Shown here: one piece after another, positions 22,981 to 34,504 of the stretch
Position numbering within the stretch: the first letter of the stretch is position 1
How the letters are laid out: every line of letters begins with the position of its first letter
Source of the DNA: Steinernema hermaphroditum
Lineage: Eukaryota > Nematoda > Chromadorea > Rhabditida > Steinernematidae
Assembly: GCA_030435675.1 (NCBI GenBank)
Contig: CM059621.1
Span: forward strand, 13,268,001-13,332,000
Direction: 5' to 3'
DNA length: 64,000 bases
The notes under the pieces: model-generated
What the model was told of the DNA's origin: nothing
The model's input: the letters and a program-made list of their open reading frames with translations, nothing else
The model's database searches: none
Program-made: the position numbers and the translations under genes

Positions 22981-23835
22981 TGTCCTCTCGCGCGCGCTCT
23001 GAAACAGTCGAAGCGACAAGTGGACGCATTTGACACTTTGAGACGCGCTCATCTTCGATTTTTGGGTTGCAATCGAGAAAAACGATCCGAGAGGGGAACA
23101 CCGGCGATATGGAATTGGTTTGCGTCGAGGCGAAATTGGGTCGCGCGCGAAACAAAGAAAAACTTGTTGCGCGATACAGTTGGCGGCGCTTCCTTCCTGT
23201 CGCGCTTGTTTTCGCGCCGAATAATTGCGGACTCCCAGATCTCGGAGCGCCAATTTGTCATCTACTGGCTGCAGGCCATAAATCTGATCGAAGACCGTGA
23301 TAGGCTTTGTTCCAGAACGGGTTTGTGGGAGCGCTAGCTTTGCATGCGTCACCGAAAGATTATCCTTTTTCCATTGTGCTGCCATGTATACAGAAACCAT
23401 TTTTATTTCAAGACGTTGGGGAAAACGGGTAGAAAGTCAGAGAAGTTAAACAACCACTCATTGACATATACATATAAAAGAACAAAAAGTGAAAAATGAA
23501 ATAAAAACGCTGAAATTGAAATTTCTAAAAAGCGTGCCCAATTCTCAAATCCACGGAACGTGCGTGCGTACAAAAATATAAAAATGCGATATGTAATAGT
23601 TTACTGATTGCTTATCTTAGTGCACATTGCTCTTTTCGAGATTGGACACAATTTCGATGAAATTATTACGGAATTTATGGTAAAGCCACCAGAAATGTGA
23701 ACTCGATAAAAGTTACGGAAGTTTAAATTTGGAAAAATCTCCGATAATAACGTCTAGGGTAATAACGGTCGCCTGTGGTCGCCCGGGAAGTCGAACGCAT
23801 AAAAACTCAAACTAGACTATGTACTCAACTATGTA
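22981..23835. other. Upstream of 7TM receptor gene
   Basis: This 855-bp stretch holds the probable promoter of the receptor gene. A minus-strand frame continues upstream of the start codon to 23400, but it changes character (basic, no hydrophobic pattern) and is likely non-coding. Nothing else is seen. Confidence 0.4.
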
Positions 23836-25021
23836 CAGTGGCGGCCGTATAAATAGCCGCACCCCCTACATAAAGTTTCTATTACCGATTTACCCTGGAT
23901 TTTAAAATGTGGGCACTAAACCAAGGGCACTATCAGATGTAGAATTTATCAAGCAGAAAAATGGTGTTACTTATTTTCCGTGTAGGACCCACCATGCAGA
24001 CAGGGAATGTAATACATTCGGCCGGCTCATATTCGGCGCGGCATTATAAATAGCCGCACCCGGAGTTCCACCATTTTCTGAGTGTTTTTTGATGATTTTT
24101 TTTGCGTCGTATCGTTTTATTCTTTATTTTATGTTATTTGTGCTCCCACTCTGGTATTTAGTTTATCTCGAACAGGGGAAGGGGTTAACCTATCACATCA
24201 AAAAAGAGCCCCGATGCCGATACCTTAAAGAACGACGGTACTTCCCGGGGAACAATCACCGAGTAACTGAAAATCTCAGAGACACATGGACTAAACGCTG
24301 TAGAGATGGTGTAGAACAACGGAGGAAACCTGAAGAATTCCGTATGAATGCCAAATTCACGAAAGAGGTCGGTCTTTATCGATAGAAAGATCGTCAAAAT
24401 CTCAGAAGCAGACCGAAAAAAGTCGTTTTTTTGCCGAAGTATCCAAATTTCGGCCTGGTTTTTTGGGCTGTGTGTAGTTGCAAGACACTCTTTACGACGT
24501 TCACAAACATCTGGCTGTCAAAAACGCCTTCACTGTGAAAAATCGGATGGATCTCGAACCGCCGGATGCCAACTCCCACTATTACAGAGCCACCGTCATG
24601 CTTGATTGTGGCGTCCGTATGTACTGGATCGAATTCTTCTCCTATGCACTTTTTTGGGGCGTAATACGTTAACCTCATCCCCGGGTGTAGATGAATTATA
24701 CAGCAGAGTGGGAGCACAAATAACATAAAATAAAGAATAAAACGATACGACGCAAAAAAACTCATCAAAAAACACTCAGAAAATGGTGAAACTCCGGGTG
24801 CGGCTATTTATAATGCCGCGCCGAATATGAGCCGGCCGAATGTATTACATTCCCTGTCTGCATGGTGGGTCCTGCACGGAAAATAAGTAACACCATTTTT
24901 CTGCTTGATAAATTCTGCATCTGACAGTGCTCTTGGTTTAGTGCCCACATTTTAAAATCCAGGGTAAATCGGCAATAGAAACTTTATGTAGGGGGTGCGG
25001 CTATTTATACGGCCGCCACTG
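23836..25021. mobile_element. Tc1-like foldback element with doubled termini and transposase remnant
   Basis: The element is flanked by TA (23834-23835 and 25022-25023). Its ends are CAGTGGCGGCCGTATAAAT and the reverse complement. The arms are about 320 bp with good similarity, then pair less well. The terminal motif TATAAATAGCCGCACC occurs again about 200 bp inside each arm (24047-24060 and about 24794-24812), an IR/DR arrangement as in Sleeping Beauty and Tc3 relatives. The centre (minus strand, about 24394-24700) encodes a decayed piece of Tc1-type transposase with KHDGGSVIV followed by FDSQMFVNVVKSVL, matching the GGGSVMVWG and later helix of DDE transposases. No full transposase is left, so the element is non-autonomous. 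Confidence 0.85.
24478..24690 (-). pseudogene. Tc1-family transposase fragment
   Basis: Within the element at 23836-25021 the minus-strand frame reads GEEFDPVHTDATIKHDGGS and continues to a hydrophobic helix. This corresponds to the region between the second and third catalytic acids of Tc1-like DDE transposases. Both the N-terminal DNA-binding domain and the final acid are missing, and the Trp of the usual VWG is replaced. It cannot be functional. Confidence 0.65.
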
Positions 25022-25774
25022 TATAAAGCCAAGCTTCATCCAATCTAGATTGTAGAGCGTGTGAAATAACCCACAGTTACCGTCTTCTCGTGATTTGATG
25101 ACGAAACAAAATAAAACAATTCTTCCAAGACACTTTTTTGTCCTTCTAAACTTATAACCCTAACTTAACGAGTCTGATGGTAAACTTTGTGGTAGTTGTG
25201 AGTGTTCCGGCTTCCGGTGGAATTCTGTAAGTAGAAAATAACTTGAAAAAAAGAAGAAAAGGATTCGTAATGATTTGTACCTGCGTTCAATGAGCTTCAA
25301 GATCAATGAGCGTGGTCGATAAAAATTATACTTCGTGAATATTCCAATTATTTTCCACGAAAACAAGCGCGATTTCGAATGATTTCTTGGAACAGCCTCC
25401 TACATCTTTCAAAACAATCAAATTTCATTGTGTACACCCACATGCTTCTGCAGCTCTTTGGACATCAAAGAACCGATAGGATGTATAAAAAGTGCAAACT
25501 TCGGAGTCAATGATTTGCATCTTGGACCGATTCTCATAATTGTACCCTTTGAAACATGGTCATCCAGAGACAAAAAGGAGGCAAACCTAATAAGTGCACA
25601 CTATGGCGTCGGCACAATTTCTTAAAAAGTGCAATTTGCTTCTTGGAACGGTGTCATACGTACTGGGCCCAATTGTAGCTCAAGACATGGGCATACTCCA
25701 AGACACTCCTCCGTTCCGCCCTCATTAAAAACGCAGGCAGCATATAAAAAAGACGTGGACACGCGCCCAGCGTT
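25022..25774. other. Intergenic, promoter of small secreted-protein gene at its end
   Basis: No gene seen in about 750 bp. A TATA-like ATATAAAAA lies at 25742-25750, about 25-33 bp before the ATG of the next gene. Confidence 0.4.
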
Positions 25775-26095
25775 ATGGCTCCCCCGCAAGTTCTGCTCCT
25801 GCTTCTTCTTGTGTCCCTTCTGGGCGTTGACGCAAAGTGTAGGTTTGGAAAGGTGAGCAAGAAGAAGAATCGAGATACTTTAGGGACAGCACATGGATAC
25901 GAACGACCGCGCCATTTGCCAATGGGAGCACTGGACAAGCCGATGGGAAAGCTGAAGAGCATTAAGTGTTGGATCTAAATAATGCTTGCCCATCTTAAAT
26001 TGATTTTTAGGGAGCTCCTTCGGAAGTGTGTCGCGTCCAAGAACTCATCCACTCTCCTACTACACTCGATCGACGAAAAAATCGTGTGCATGTAA
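25775..26095 (+). CDS. Small secreted cysteine-containing protein, about 91 aa (or 67 aa)
   Basis: The ATG at 25775 opens a strong signal peptide (LLLLLLVSLLGVDA). The preferred model has exon 1 25775-25965, a 45-bp intron and exon 2 26011-26095, which closes in phase for 91 residues. The alternative is read-through to a stop at 25976-25978, giving 67 residues. The mature part is basic, starts KCRFGKVSKKK and in the spliced form has three Cys in total. A TATA-like box precedes the start and AATAAA follows. RFGK followed by basic residues looks like an amidation and cleavage site of an RFamide peptide, but there is only one and it directly follows the signal peptide, so a neuropeptide role is speculative. 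Confidence 0.5.
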
Positions 26096-27937
26096 AAGCA
26101 AAAATAAACAAATCTTTTTTAACTAAATGTGTAGATTATCTCTGGACTGTCCATAAACTTGGTCCCGCCGCGATCACCCTGTTCATGTTTTCCCCTCCAT
26201 CCATACACCACTCATCCATGTCCATGTTTTATATGTACCCCGAAGGTTAGCGAGACAAATCACACAGCTCAAAAATAAAACAATCTTTTTTTTTAAATAA
26301 ATGTGCCAATCATTTCTGTGTGACAAAAAAAGCCTTGTGTATCTCATGTGAAAGAGCAAATCTTTCTGTGAAACATAATGGAAACATCTCTTCTTCGTCT
26401 TGATTAAAGCATATTTAAAGGGCAAAATCAGAATCACTGTGTGTCAAATGGCTCATTTTTCCGTCCGCGGCCGAGTAGTAAATGTCACACGTTAGGACAC
26501 CAGTCTTGCCAGATCTTCAGTTACTCGTATCTTCAGATTTGCACCGATTATGACCGGTAACAGTGCCCGTTTTGTCCGCAAAATGATCAGCACCACGCAT
26601 TCCATTAGTGAAATACAAAACCGTTCGAAAAACGGTCGAAGTTCTGACTTTCTGACACTTTCATGTTAGCTCAAAATCACCTAGCTTACAAGCGAAATAA
26701 CTTTCTCAATCTTACGTGCCTCGTGGCCGTTCGGTGCGCAGGAGACAACGGCGCAGAACATCAACATATGAATTTTGATATCATGCATTATTCGCAGAGA
26801 AATCAGCAATTTACTACTGAAATCGTCGTTTTTCGCAAAAAACGACCTGTCGTAAGTGCGAAATAACTTTTCGTAGATAGCGTATTTTTTGCTCAGTCGG
26901 TACGCAAAATGTTTAGCGTACTCTAACGCACAAATTGAACATATGAATTTCGTTCCAAAAACTACCCAGAAAGCGACCAGGTCCCGCCACGAAGCGGCGG
27001 ACGCTTTCGTGAACGAATTTCCCTTATGCTGACACGCCGTGGAATGTTGATATAAAACTTGGCTGTTTCTTATACATCGATACACTCGGCGCTTGAAATA
27101 CATAGCATTCTACACGTGTGACGTTCGAAAGCAACCCAAAGCCTAGGATAAGGGAAAAGGATTGCGTTAATTATTGAGGCACGCTCCGTAACGCGTCATA
27201 CATCAAACAACAGAGTCGTGCAGTAATGTTTGAATCGTAAATCATCTCGCACGAACTTGTGGGAGAAAATAATTCATGAGAACCCTTTCATATGATGCTC
27301 TGTGTTGTCCGAATGAACATCCCGCTAACATGCATACGCAGGAAAGACTATGAAGAATTCTTATTTCGCGAGTTAGATTTTCAAGAATCAAAAGCATTAC
27401 AAACGCCACCGAACGGCTGACAAATAGTGGATGTCTCTTACAGCCTTCATTCTTGGACGAAGGCTTCATCGAATCGTCGAACCTCCCGATAACGGCGGTG
27501 AAACTTCTTCCTCTTGGAGGCGACCACTCGTCTCGCCATCTTTTTCTACTTAAAGAATTCGACCAGCTTCCGGGTGACCCAGTTCCCTTTCGAATTCGGA
27601 GCACACACAACTTCAGACCAACCACATGCTCAGAGAGTGGCCAAATCCGATAATCTACGAGCGACAAAGCAGTTAGCCAACTCTTATATTGTAATACTTT
27701 AGCTCGATACAAAAGCCTTCTTTGTGCAGTTTATCCTTGCTTCGTAGCTAATATGCAACACTATTTAGCTAATTCTTACCTAAAATCCTTAAATTCACCT
27801 CTAACTACTGACCACTATGTCTTTGGTGAAATCTTTTTGTGTTTCGCAAAGAATTTGTACAGAAATTTATTCGCAAATTCGATTCTCTTTCGTATACACA
27901 AAAATCAGATAGAGTTTCAGACGATAGCGAGAGAAAT
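26096..27937. other. Intergenic with degenerate repeats, no gene
   Basis: A diverged direct duplication occurs here: AAAAATAAACAAATCTTTTTT at about 26102 and a similar stretch at 26272. 26680-27040 contains two rough copies of a unit including GCGAAATAACTTT and CATATGAATTT, ending at CTGACACGCCGTGG (27029). A minus-strand frame of 140 codons over this block appears to be a by-product of the repeat. 27240-27712 is also open on minus without recognisable content. Confidence 0.4.
26686..27042. repeat. Degenerate repeat block with shared CTGACACGCCGTG edge
   Basis: Two loosely related units (about 26690-26780 and 26865-26955) share GCGAAATAACTTT, a TCGGTRCGCA element and CATATGAATTT. The right edge carries CTGACACGCCGTG, identical to the arms of the hairpin at 13016-13065. 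It is probably the remnant of a non-autonomous transposon. Confidence 0.4.
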
Positions 27938-30900
27938 TCATTCGGAGAGATTTTTCTTTCGCGACATCTGAAATTCAATGTCGTTGATAAGGCAATCCAC
28001 GTCGAACAGCGTTACCAAGTACGCGTCGGTTTGGGTGCCCCGCGTAGTGATCGCGTGGCGTTTCTCTGCATGTTTCTCTAGCTGTTTACGGCGATCTTCG
28101 GGCATCATGTTGTACAGGACACGCGATTTCAGGGACATCTTTCCGACGATGCCGTCGAGAGCGCCACCGGATGGCTTCTTCGCTGAAAAGTGCATTGTTA
28201 TTAACATGAGTTGATTGGTTGATGATTTTTCTAAGAAGCCATGGTGTGCGCTCAAAGAGCGTAAGATTAGCGTTGATATACTTCTACTTGTTACATTTAT
28301 GTGTTTATTACTAATTTGCATCAATAATGATTCAATGTAATTACTATACTCATTACTCTAAAAGCATAGTAAATGATAAGAAGCATCCATCCTACAAGCG
28401 ATAACACTTCGAGAACACATGCAGAGTTGTTAGACATATAATGAGTAAGTGTTGCGTCTAGAGATGTTCAGTTACCGGTTAATCGAAGCCGAAAATGTCT
28501 GTTCAGTTTCAACAAAATTTCGGTCCACTTATTTATCTTGTCTTGCACATACTGTATTTAGTGTGCATCTGGCTTACGATCAATGTCCCCATTTAGACCT
28601 TAAAAAACGACCGAACGACAAACATGCACCATTTTATAATTTTGAAAAGTAATTTAGGACCTTTGTGACGTTTCTGCTGCGTGCCGACCACACACATTGA
28701 TTCTCCCATTTGAAACTCTCGTGGTCTTAGAGCGATTGGCTACTGTAACTACTGTCTGTGCATCGTCTCTGCTGTCTAGACTAGCGACCGCTTTTTATCC
28801 TTTCCATCCATATTGCTCCAGCCTAAATGAGCGGTCGTTGGTGCAATGGTCGTCTCGGCTCCCAGTAGGCCTAGAACATCAGGGAGTCGCAGTTCCAACG
28901 TCTTGCCAAGAAGGCCGTCACCCTACCAAAGCTCTCCGAACGCCCTCAAACGTTTGTTAGGACAAAACGGAACAGTTTCCTTATTTGAAACTCTACTGCA
29001 TTGTAGTGATCACCCAAATGGACAAATTAACCATTGACCGTATCCCAGTTGCGCTATATGTGATAATTAAACTAAGAAAATTGTCGGTTACTGGTTACTA
29101 GCTTCGGTTTGCTTTACTAACTTTACAGAAACCGAGCATCTCTGTTAGCAGTATGCACTGAAATAGACAATTCCAAAAATCAATCATAATACTATTAAAC
29201 TCTTTTATGGTAAATAAATGAAAAATAAAAAAATAGTAGATATACGGTAGTAAAAAGCCTTTTTACAAAGAAAAAACAATACCCAGCTACTTGACAATGT
29301 TAGCTTCAAATCAATTACCTTGTGGATTGAAATTCGCAAAACGTCACCGTCATCAAACCGCAAAAATAGCGAAGTTGCGTTAGTTTTCGTTGATCAGCCC
29401 ATCATGCCGTAGAGCTGTACGAAATGACAAAAAACGTTTTCAGTAAAAAACAATGCCGAGAGTAACAAACGATTGCACCTAAAGGGAGGCGAAGCGAATT
29501 GGGAGCAATACAAATTAGCACTGATTCTCAATTTCAGTCTTGTTTTTCAATTTCAGTCAGTCTCAATTGTGCGTTCAGCATCTTTTTGTGCTTTTCTTCC
29601 GTTGATCGATCAGTTTATCTCACCTTTCTTCCCGGTAAGTGCCTCGATGTCCCTGTCCCTCTCCTTCTCCTCGGGAGACTTGCTCTTCTTGCTTCCGATG
29701 CTGCCCGTGTCCTCCTCCTCTGCATCTTGAACGGCCCTCGCATAGTCGTCTTCGATCGATCCTGTCATTCCCTGCAACAGCTCTAATAAATCTCTTGTTT
29801 TGTACGAGAATCCCTACAGTGGCGAGGGCTTCGATCTGTTTCTGAATGACCGTAAGCACAGTGGAGACGATGGCCAGTCCGACAAGGATGAGGAACATGG
29901 TGAACACCTGGGTCCAGTCATTCGAGTTGGGAGTTATGTCTCCGAATCCGATGGTTAGGAAGGAGATCAGTGAATAGTACAGGCTGCTTCCTAAACTGTG
30001 TTCTATGGAAAAGTAGGCAAGAGGTGGAGTACCGTAGTCCCATGACTCCCAGAACGTGAAAAGCCAGGAGACGATCAGGATGTAGAGGGTGACATAGAAG
30101 ATCAGGGCGGACACTGGGAACTGCAGAAGGAGTTCGCTATCGTCCACCTCACCGCTTTGCTCTTCGGTGGGAGCAACCTTCTTCATCTGAAATTAGCTTC
30201 TCATTTATTTGACGAGAGCAAAGAAATCAAGAATACGGATATGACACCAACATTCTCAAATGATTCATGTTGACTCTCACCACATTTTAGGAGCCTATAA
30301 ACAAAAATATACTTAAACAATCTCTAAGGGGTCTTATTTTATCTAAGGTTTGAATCGTTATTGAAATATAAAGAGCTAATTGAAAGGGACGGTGGCACCA
30401 ACAAAAAGGCTTCAGGGGCATCGCTGCCAAGTCGTCTGAGTTCTCAAGTATGATACTCTAGTCTGGGGATGTTTTTGTTCGTGACATTACCTATTTAGCA
30501 TTGCTGTCTTGTTTAGCGTCTCTTTCTGGGAAAGGAATAACTCTGGCTCAATATTTCTCGCTCGTCTTGAATGGTATGGATTTTCGGGTTTGGTGCATTC
30601 TGGAACGAAAATCTCTGCAAGACAGCGCACAGTCCCGGAAGGCTTCCCTTTAAAAGCGGGAGCAATGAACAAAATCGGCCAAAGATGACCAAAGCGAAAG
30701 CAAAATATTGGGTGTTGTTCGCCATATTACCTTGAAGTTTTTCCATTTACATTTACTCTGGACTCAATGGCATACACCATGAAGAGAAATCCTATAATGC
30801 ACAATGAAGAACCGTATATCACCGTTGTCGCTGTTTCTCTTCTTTCTTCGGCGGAGGGCACGACGTCGGAGTTGAAGGCGGCTGTCCTATCAGTGTGCGC

Positions 30901-32441
30901 GGGCTTCGAAGCAACAAAAAAGATCCGGAAGTAGCGCGGAAGGTGGAGCTCGGCGGACGAAACAGAAACCTATCTTCGGAGAGCGAGTGGACGACCCGAC
31001 CGATCGCTTTTTGAAAACATCATTCCAAAAATTCAGGACCATGTCGTTTTGAGGAAACCCTTCGCACAATCGTCACATACTTTCGAAAGCGTCTCCAAGC
31101 GTGTGGGGTACACGAAATAAAATAACGTTCGCTCTATTACCTAGAACAGACATCTTCTTCTGCTTTTCTACCAAAAATAAAAGGTGCAACAAGGTGTGGT
31201 CCTGCTGCTTTCAAAAAGTTAGAGAATAACAATGTTCTTCTTGTATTTATGATATGACCATATACAGTACCAGTTAACTTATGTCCATCTTCTCGACTGA
31301 ACTTTCGATTCAGCTTATGAGATAGAACCGTGCTTGATTCAGATTTATCTTCTTCTCAAAAAGAAAGTGGCGTAGTACTAACCTTTTCTTGCAGATCCTT
31401 TGACACACATCCTGACGTTTTCGTGATGATTCCCCAGGCGAAGATGACCAATTTGGCGAAGAGCGAGCCGAGATAAACCAGCGTGATCAAAGCGATTGGG
31501 ATTCCGATGAACGCGTAGATAATGGTCATAATCCGTCCTGTGGTCGTCGCGGGGGCGATGTCACCGTAGCCAATGGTCGTATAGATGGTCATAGCGTAAT
31601 AGGCCGAATTCCAGAAGTTCCATTTGACGTTGCTCATGTTCACAGCGTTCACTCCAAGTTCCTCTCGGTAGTTTTCAAGAGTGCGAACGGTGTAGTTGTA
31701 GGTGTCCAGGCCTCTCTGGTTTTGGATTCGAATCAAACGGAACGCCGTTTCCTGAAATGTTTAATGCGTAGAACAGACATTTGGCATGACAAACTAATGA
31801 GATATAAAATGAGCAATAAAAACTTTGAAATTTTTGAAAATATGTATATAAAAACATTTATGCATTTAAATATTAGAGAGACACATGACATGACAAACTG
31901 CTCTGTTCCCTTGAAGAAAGCGACTAAGCGACTGCACTGTACGTGTCTTTGTTGTCCATTTACGAGACGTCCTGTGTGGTGTATGACCGTTGATTCAGAT
32001 GTAGAAGAATGATATTTATTGTGATTCCGTTGCTAGTCTGGTGCACCTCTTTCGAACTCTCGAAGTCACTGGTCATTTTTATGGCGAAAAAAGCACATTT
32101 AGACATGTCAAGTTCACTCTTTAGAAATTTCACATGTTCCTTGGTGTTAGGAACTGGAACTGGAAGTTTTTAACCTACAGAGAAGTGAACAGTCGTCGAA
32201 AATGCTAGGTATGTTCCAGTGAACATCGACAATTCAAAAGAGCCACGTCCCAACTCACCTCAAGTAGATGCTCTCTTTGCTTCTGCAACTGCTCTAGTTC
32301 ATACTTCTCATTGGGTCCTTCTATCACGTAGAAGATCAGAGCGCCGATGAGCGTAAACACGGCCAAGATGAGCACAGGCACGAGGGCGTGGATCGCCGTC
32401 TTGGCGATGTCGATCAGCCGATCAGCAGTTTGCCGCAGCAT
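27938..32441 (-). CDS. TWK two-pore-domain potassium channel
   Basis: Five exons (32441-32259, 31751-31383, 30186-29818, 29771-29624, 28182-27938) encode 437 residues, each join in phase. The protein is a K2P leak channel: two pore loops and four membrane spans, two chains per pore. The first filter is TTIGYGDIAP (GYG about residues 122-124) and the second LTIGFGDITP (GFG about 264-266). TM1 is in ALVPVLILAVFTLIGALIFY. The long extracellular cap helix between TM1 and pore 1 carries NYT and NMS glycosylation sites. The cytosolic C-tail (about 310-437) is charged, with Ser-Pro and RTGTQT-like Thr sites that could be phosphorylated. Two introns exceed 1 kb and hold repeats (28831-28950 and 30981-31008). 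The start is the first ATG after an acceptor at about 32462; an upstream exon is possible. C. elegans has about 47 twk genes and I cannot pick the orthologue. Confidence 0.93.
28831..28950 (+). repeat. tRNA-like dispersed repeat (SINE-like), copy 1
   Basis: Begins GCGGTCGTTGGTGCAATGG, similar to a tRNA D-arm/A-box region, followed by GGCCTAGAACATCAGGGAG and a tail with CCAAGAAGGCCGTCA. Related copies are at 42061-42170 and about 48320-48405. It lies in the last intron of the TWK gene. The RNA polymerase III origin is inferred from the A-box-like start only. Confidence 0.5.
30981..31008 (+). repeat. Dispersed repeat, GAGCGAGTGGACGACCCG family
   Basis: Copy of the short repeat described at 20553-20581, here inside the third intron of the TWK gene. 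It reads GAGCGAGTGGACGACCCG, then ACCGATCGCT. Confidence 0.55.
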
Positions 32442-33080
32442 GTTCGCAAGGCACAATTACCTGAAGAACCCGCATTATTAGCTCGTTTTATGAGCGTACA
32501 AAAGCGATTGATTGGTCGTTGTGGGAGACAAACACACAAAACAACTGTCGGGCGCCCAGAAACGTCGCGAATGTTACGCGGATCGGCGATAATTTGCGAA
32601 GAAGCTGCGGCGTCTTCGGCGCCACCGCCCTGTCATCGGCCACATGACGCCTCGTTAAGCGATTAGCTAAGCGGGTGCCGATCAGCCGGCGGCGCTTTTC
32701 CCGTTCCTCCCGCTTTTTTACTTCTTTTGTTTCTATTTACAACGCCGCCGCGATCCGGTGTTTCTGCGTCTGTCGGAATGAACGATTACGGTCGTTAGGC
32801 GCCGAAAGCAGGAAGCGTAGAGGTGCGAAATGTTGAAAAATTCGGTCTCTCTTGAAATCGCTTAATCACAAGTAAATGGATTTTCGCACTTGAGGTTCAG
32901 TGGGTGATCAGCGCCACTGACTTTGCAGCGTGGGTGAGTAGACCACAACAATAAATCAATCACAAAGGAAAGGAAGATAGAGGTTCAGAGGTGAACTGCT
33001 ATGTATACACTCGTGCACAGATTGTCATATGCTTCGGCACAGTTGTTTCCTCTACTAAGGAATGACTATGGCCACATATA
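32442..33080. other. Upstream of TWK gene, no gene
   Basis: About 640 bp containing the probable TWK promoter. 32560-32780 is moderately GC-rich. No exon chain is supported. Confidence 0.4.
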
Positions 33081-34504
33081 CACTGCTGGACAAAAGTATA
33101 GGCCACCCCCTTATTAGGCGGTTCGGAGGGCTAGTGACAATTTTTGAAGATACTGAATGCCCCACGTGAAAAAGCGTCGCGAAAAACATAGGTTCCATGA
33201 GGAAAGAAAAACAAATGTAAAAACGTTCAAATAAATCTGAGACCCAATTTCAGCTGGACAAAAGTATAGACCACCTTAGACATTTGCTTCGCATTTAATT
33301 CGTATTTAATTGATAACAAGCCTTGTTTTCACTGTTATTCACTGGAACTGTGTTTCACGGCTATTTTGTTGCAATGGGTGGAGGTCCGCGCCTAACAGAG
33401 GTCCAAATGGACAAAATTGAAGAGCTCCATTCTGGACACATGTCCAAATGGAAACATGATAGGTAGATGGCCACATCTTCTTCGCTAACAGACTCCAAAC
33501 CATGCAAACCACCGTTTTCGGCGTCGCAGATTACACAGGAGTAAAAATTATACCATTTTAGTGCTTCTGGGCACAACTCCTCCTTCAAAGCTCAGGACTC
33601 CAACATGACCTTCATTCCTGACCAGGTCCCAGAACGATCTGGAATTACTGAGTCTCAGTTTTTTTCATCGTTTTCATGTTGTAGAGCGTATGCAAAAACC
33701 TATTCTGGTCATCTACCTGTAATGACCGAACGCTATTGATAACAGAAAGCCGGATCTTTCAAAGCCCTATCAAAAACGACACTTTTCCATTGTAAATTCC
33801 TTGGTACGTTGAATATGTTGAAATATCTATAAAAATACACCGTTTTTCATGGAACAAAACATATATGGGGTTTTCGCATACGCTCTACAACATGAAAACG
33901 ATGGAAAAAACTGAGACTCAGTAATTCGAGATCGTTTCGGGACCCGGACAAAAGTGCAGGTCAAGGTGGGGCCTTAAGTTTTGAAGGAGAATGGATGCCC
34001 AGAAGCACTAAAATGGTACAATTTTTGCTCCTATGTAATCTGTGGCGCCGAGAACAGTGCTTTGCGTGGTTTTGAGGCTGCTGGTGAGGAAGGTATGGTC
34101 ATGTGACCGGAGTGTTTCTATTTGGGCATGTGTCCAGAATGGAGCTCTTCAATTTTGTCCATTTCGACCTCTGTTAGGCGCGCGCCTCCACCCATTGCAG
34201 CAAAATAGCCGTGAAACACAGTTCCAGTGAATAACAGTGAAAACAAGGCTTGTTATCAATTAAATACGAATTAAATGCGAAGCAAATGTCTAGGGTGGCC
34301 TATACTTTTGTCCAGCTGAAAATGGGTCCCAGATTTATTTGAACGTTTTTACATTTGTTTTTCTTTTAGGGATTTCTTCTTTCCTCATGGAACCTATGTT
34401 TTTCGCGACGCTTTTTCACGTGGGGCATTCAGTATCTTCAAAAATTGTCACTAGCCCTCCAAACCGCCTAATAAGGGGGTGGCCTATACTTTTGTCCAGC
34501 AGTG
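33081..34504. mobile_element. Tc1-like palindromic foldback with IR/DR termini and transposase N-terminus remnant in both arms
   Basis: TA duplications flank the element (33079-33080 and 34505-34506). Ends are CACTGCTGGACAAAAGTATAG and its complement. The arms run about 620 bp each (33081-33703 and 33868-34504) around a 165-bp centre. A second copy of the binding-site motif CTGGACAAAAGTATAG lies inside each arm (33251-33278 and 34291-34318), about 170 bp from the tip, an IR/DR layout. In the left arm at 33374-33466 a frame reads MGGGPRLTEVQMDKIEEL, typical of the start of Tc1-family transposases (HTH). A matching copy exists in inverted orientation in the right arm (about 34110-34197). The element therefore seems to be made from two head-to-head copies of an autonomous transposon's 5' half. 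Confidence 0.88.

Noticed and set aside
22951..23337. Plus-strand 128-codon frame and minus-strand extension to 23400
   Set aside because: Upstream of the receptor start codon. The composition is basic and non-hydrophobic and does not fit the receptor family, so it is treated as promoter or 5' UTR.
26681..27103. 140-codon minus-strand frame
   Set aside because: Coincides with a degenerate repeated block; the encoded sequence is repetitive and lacks motifs.
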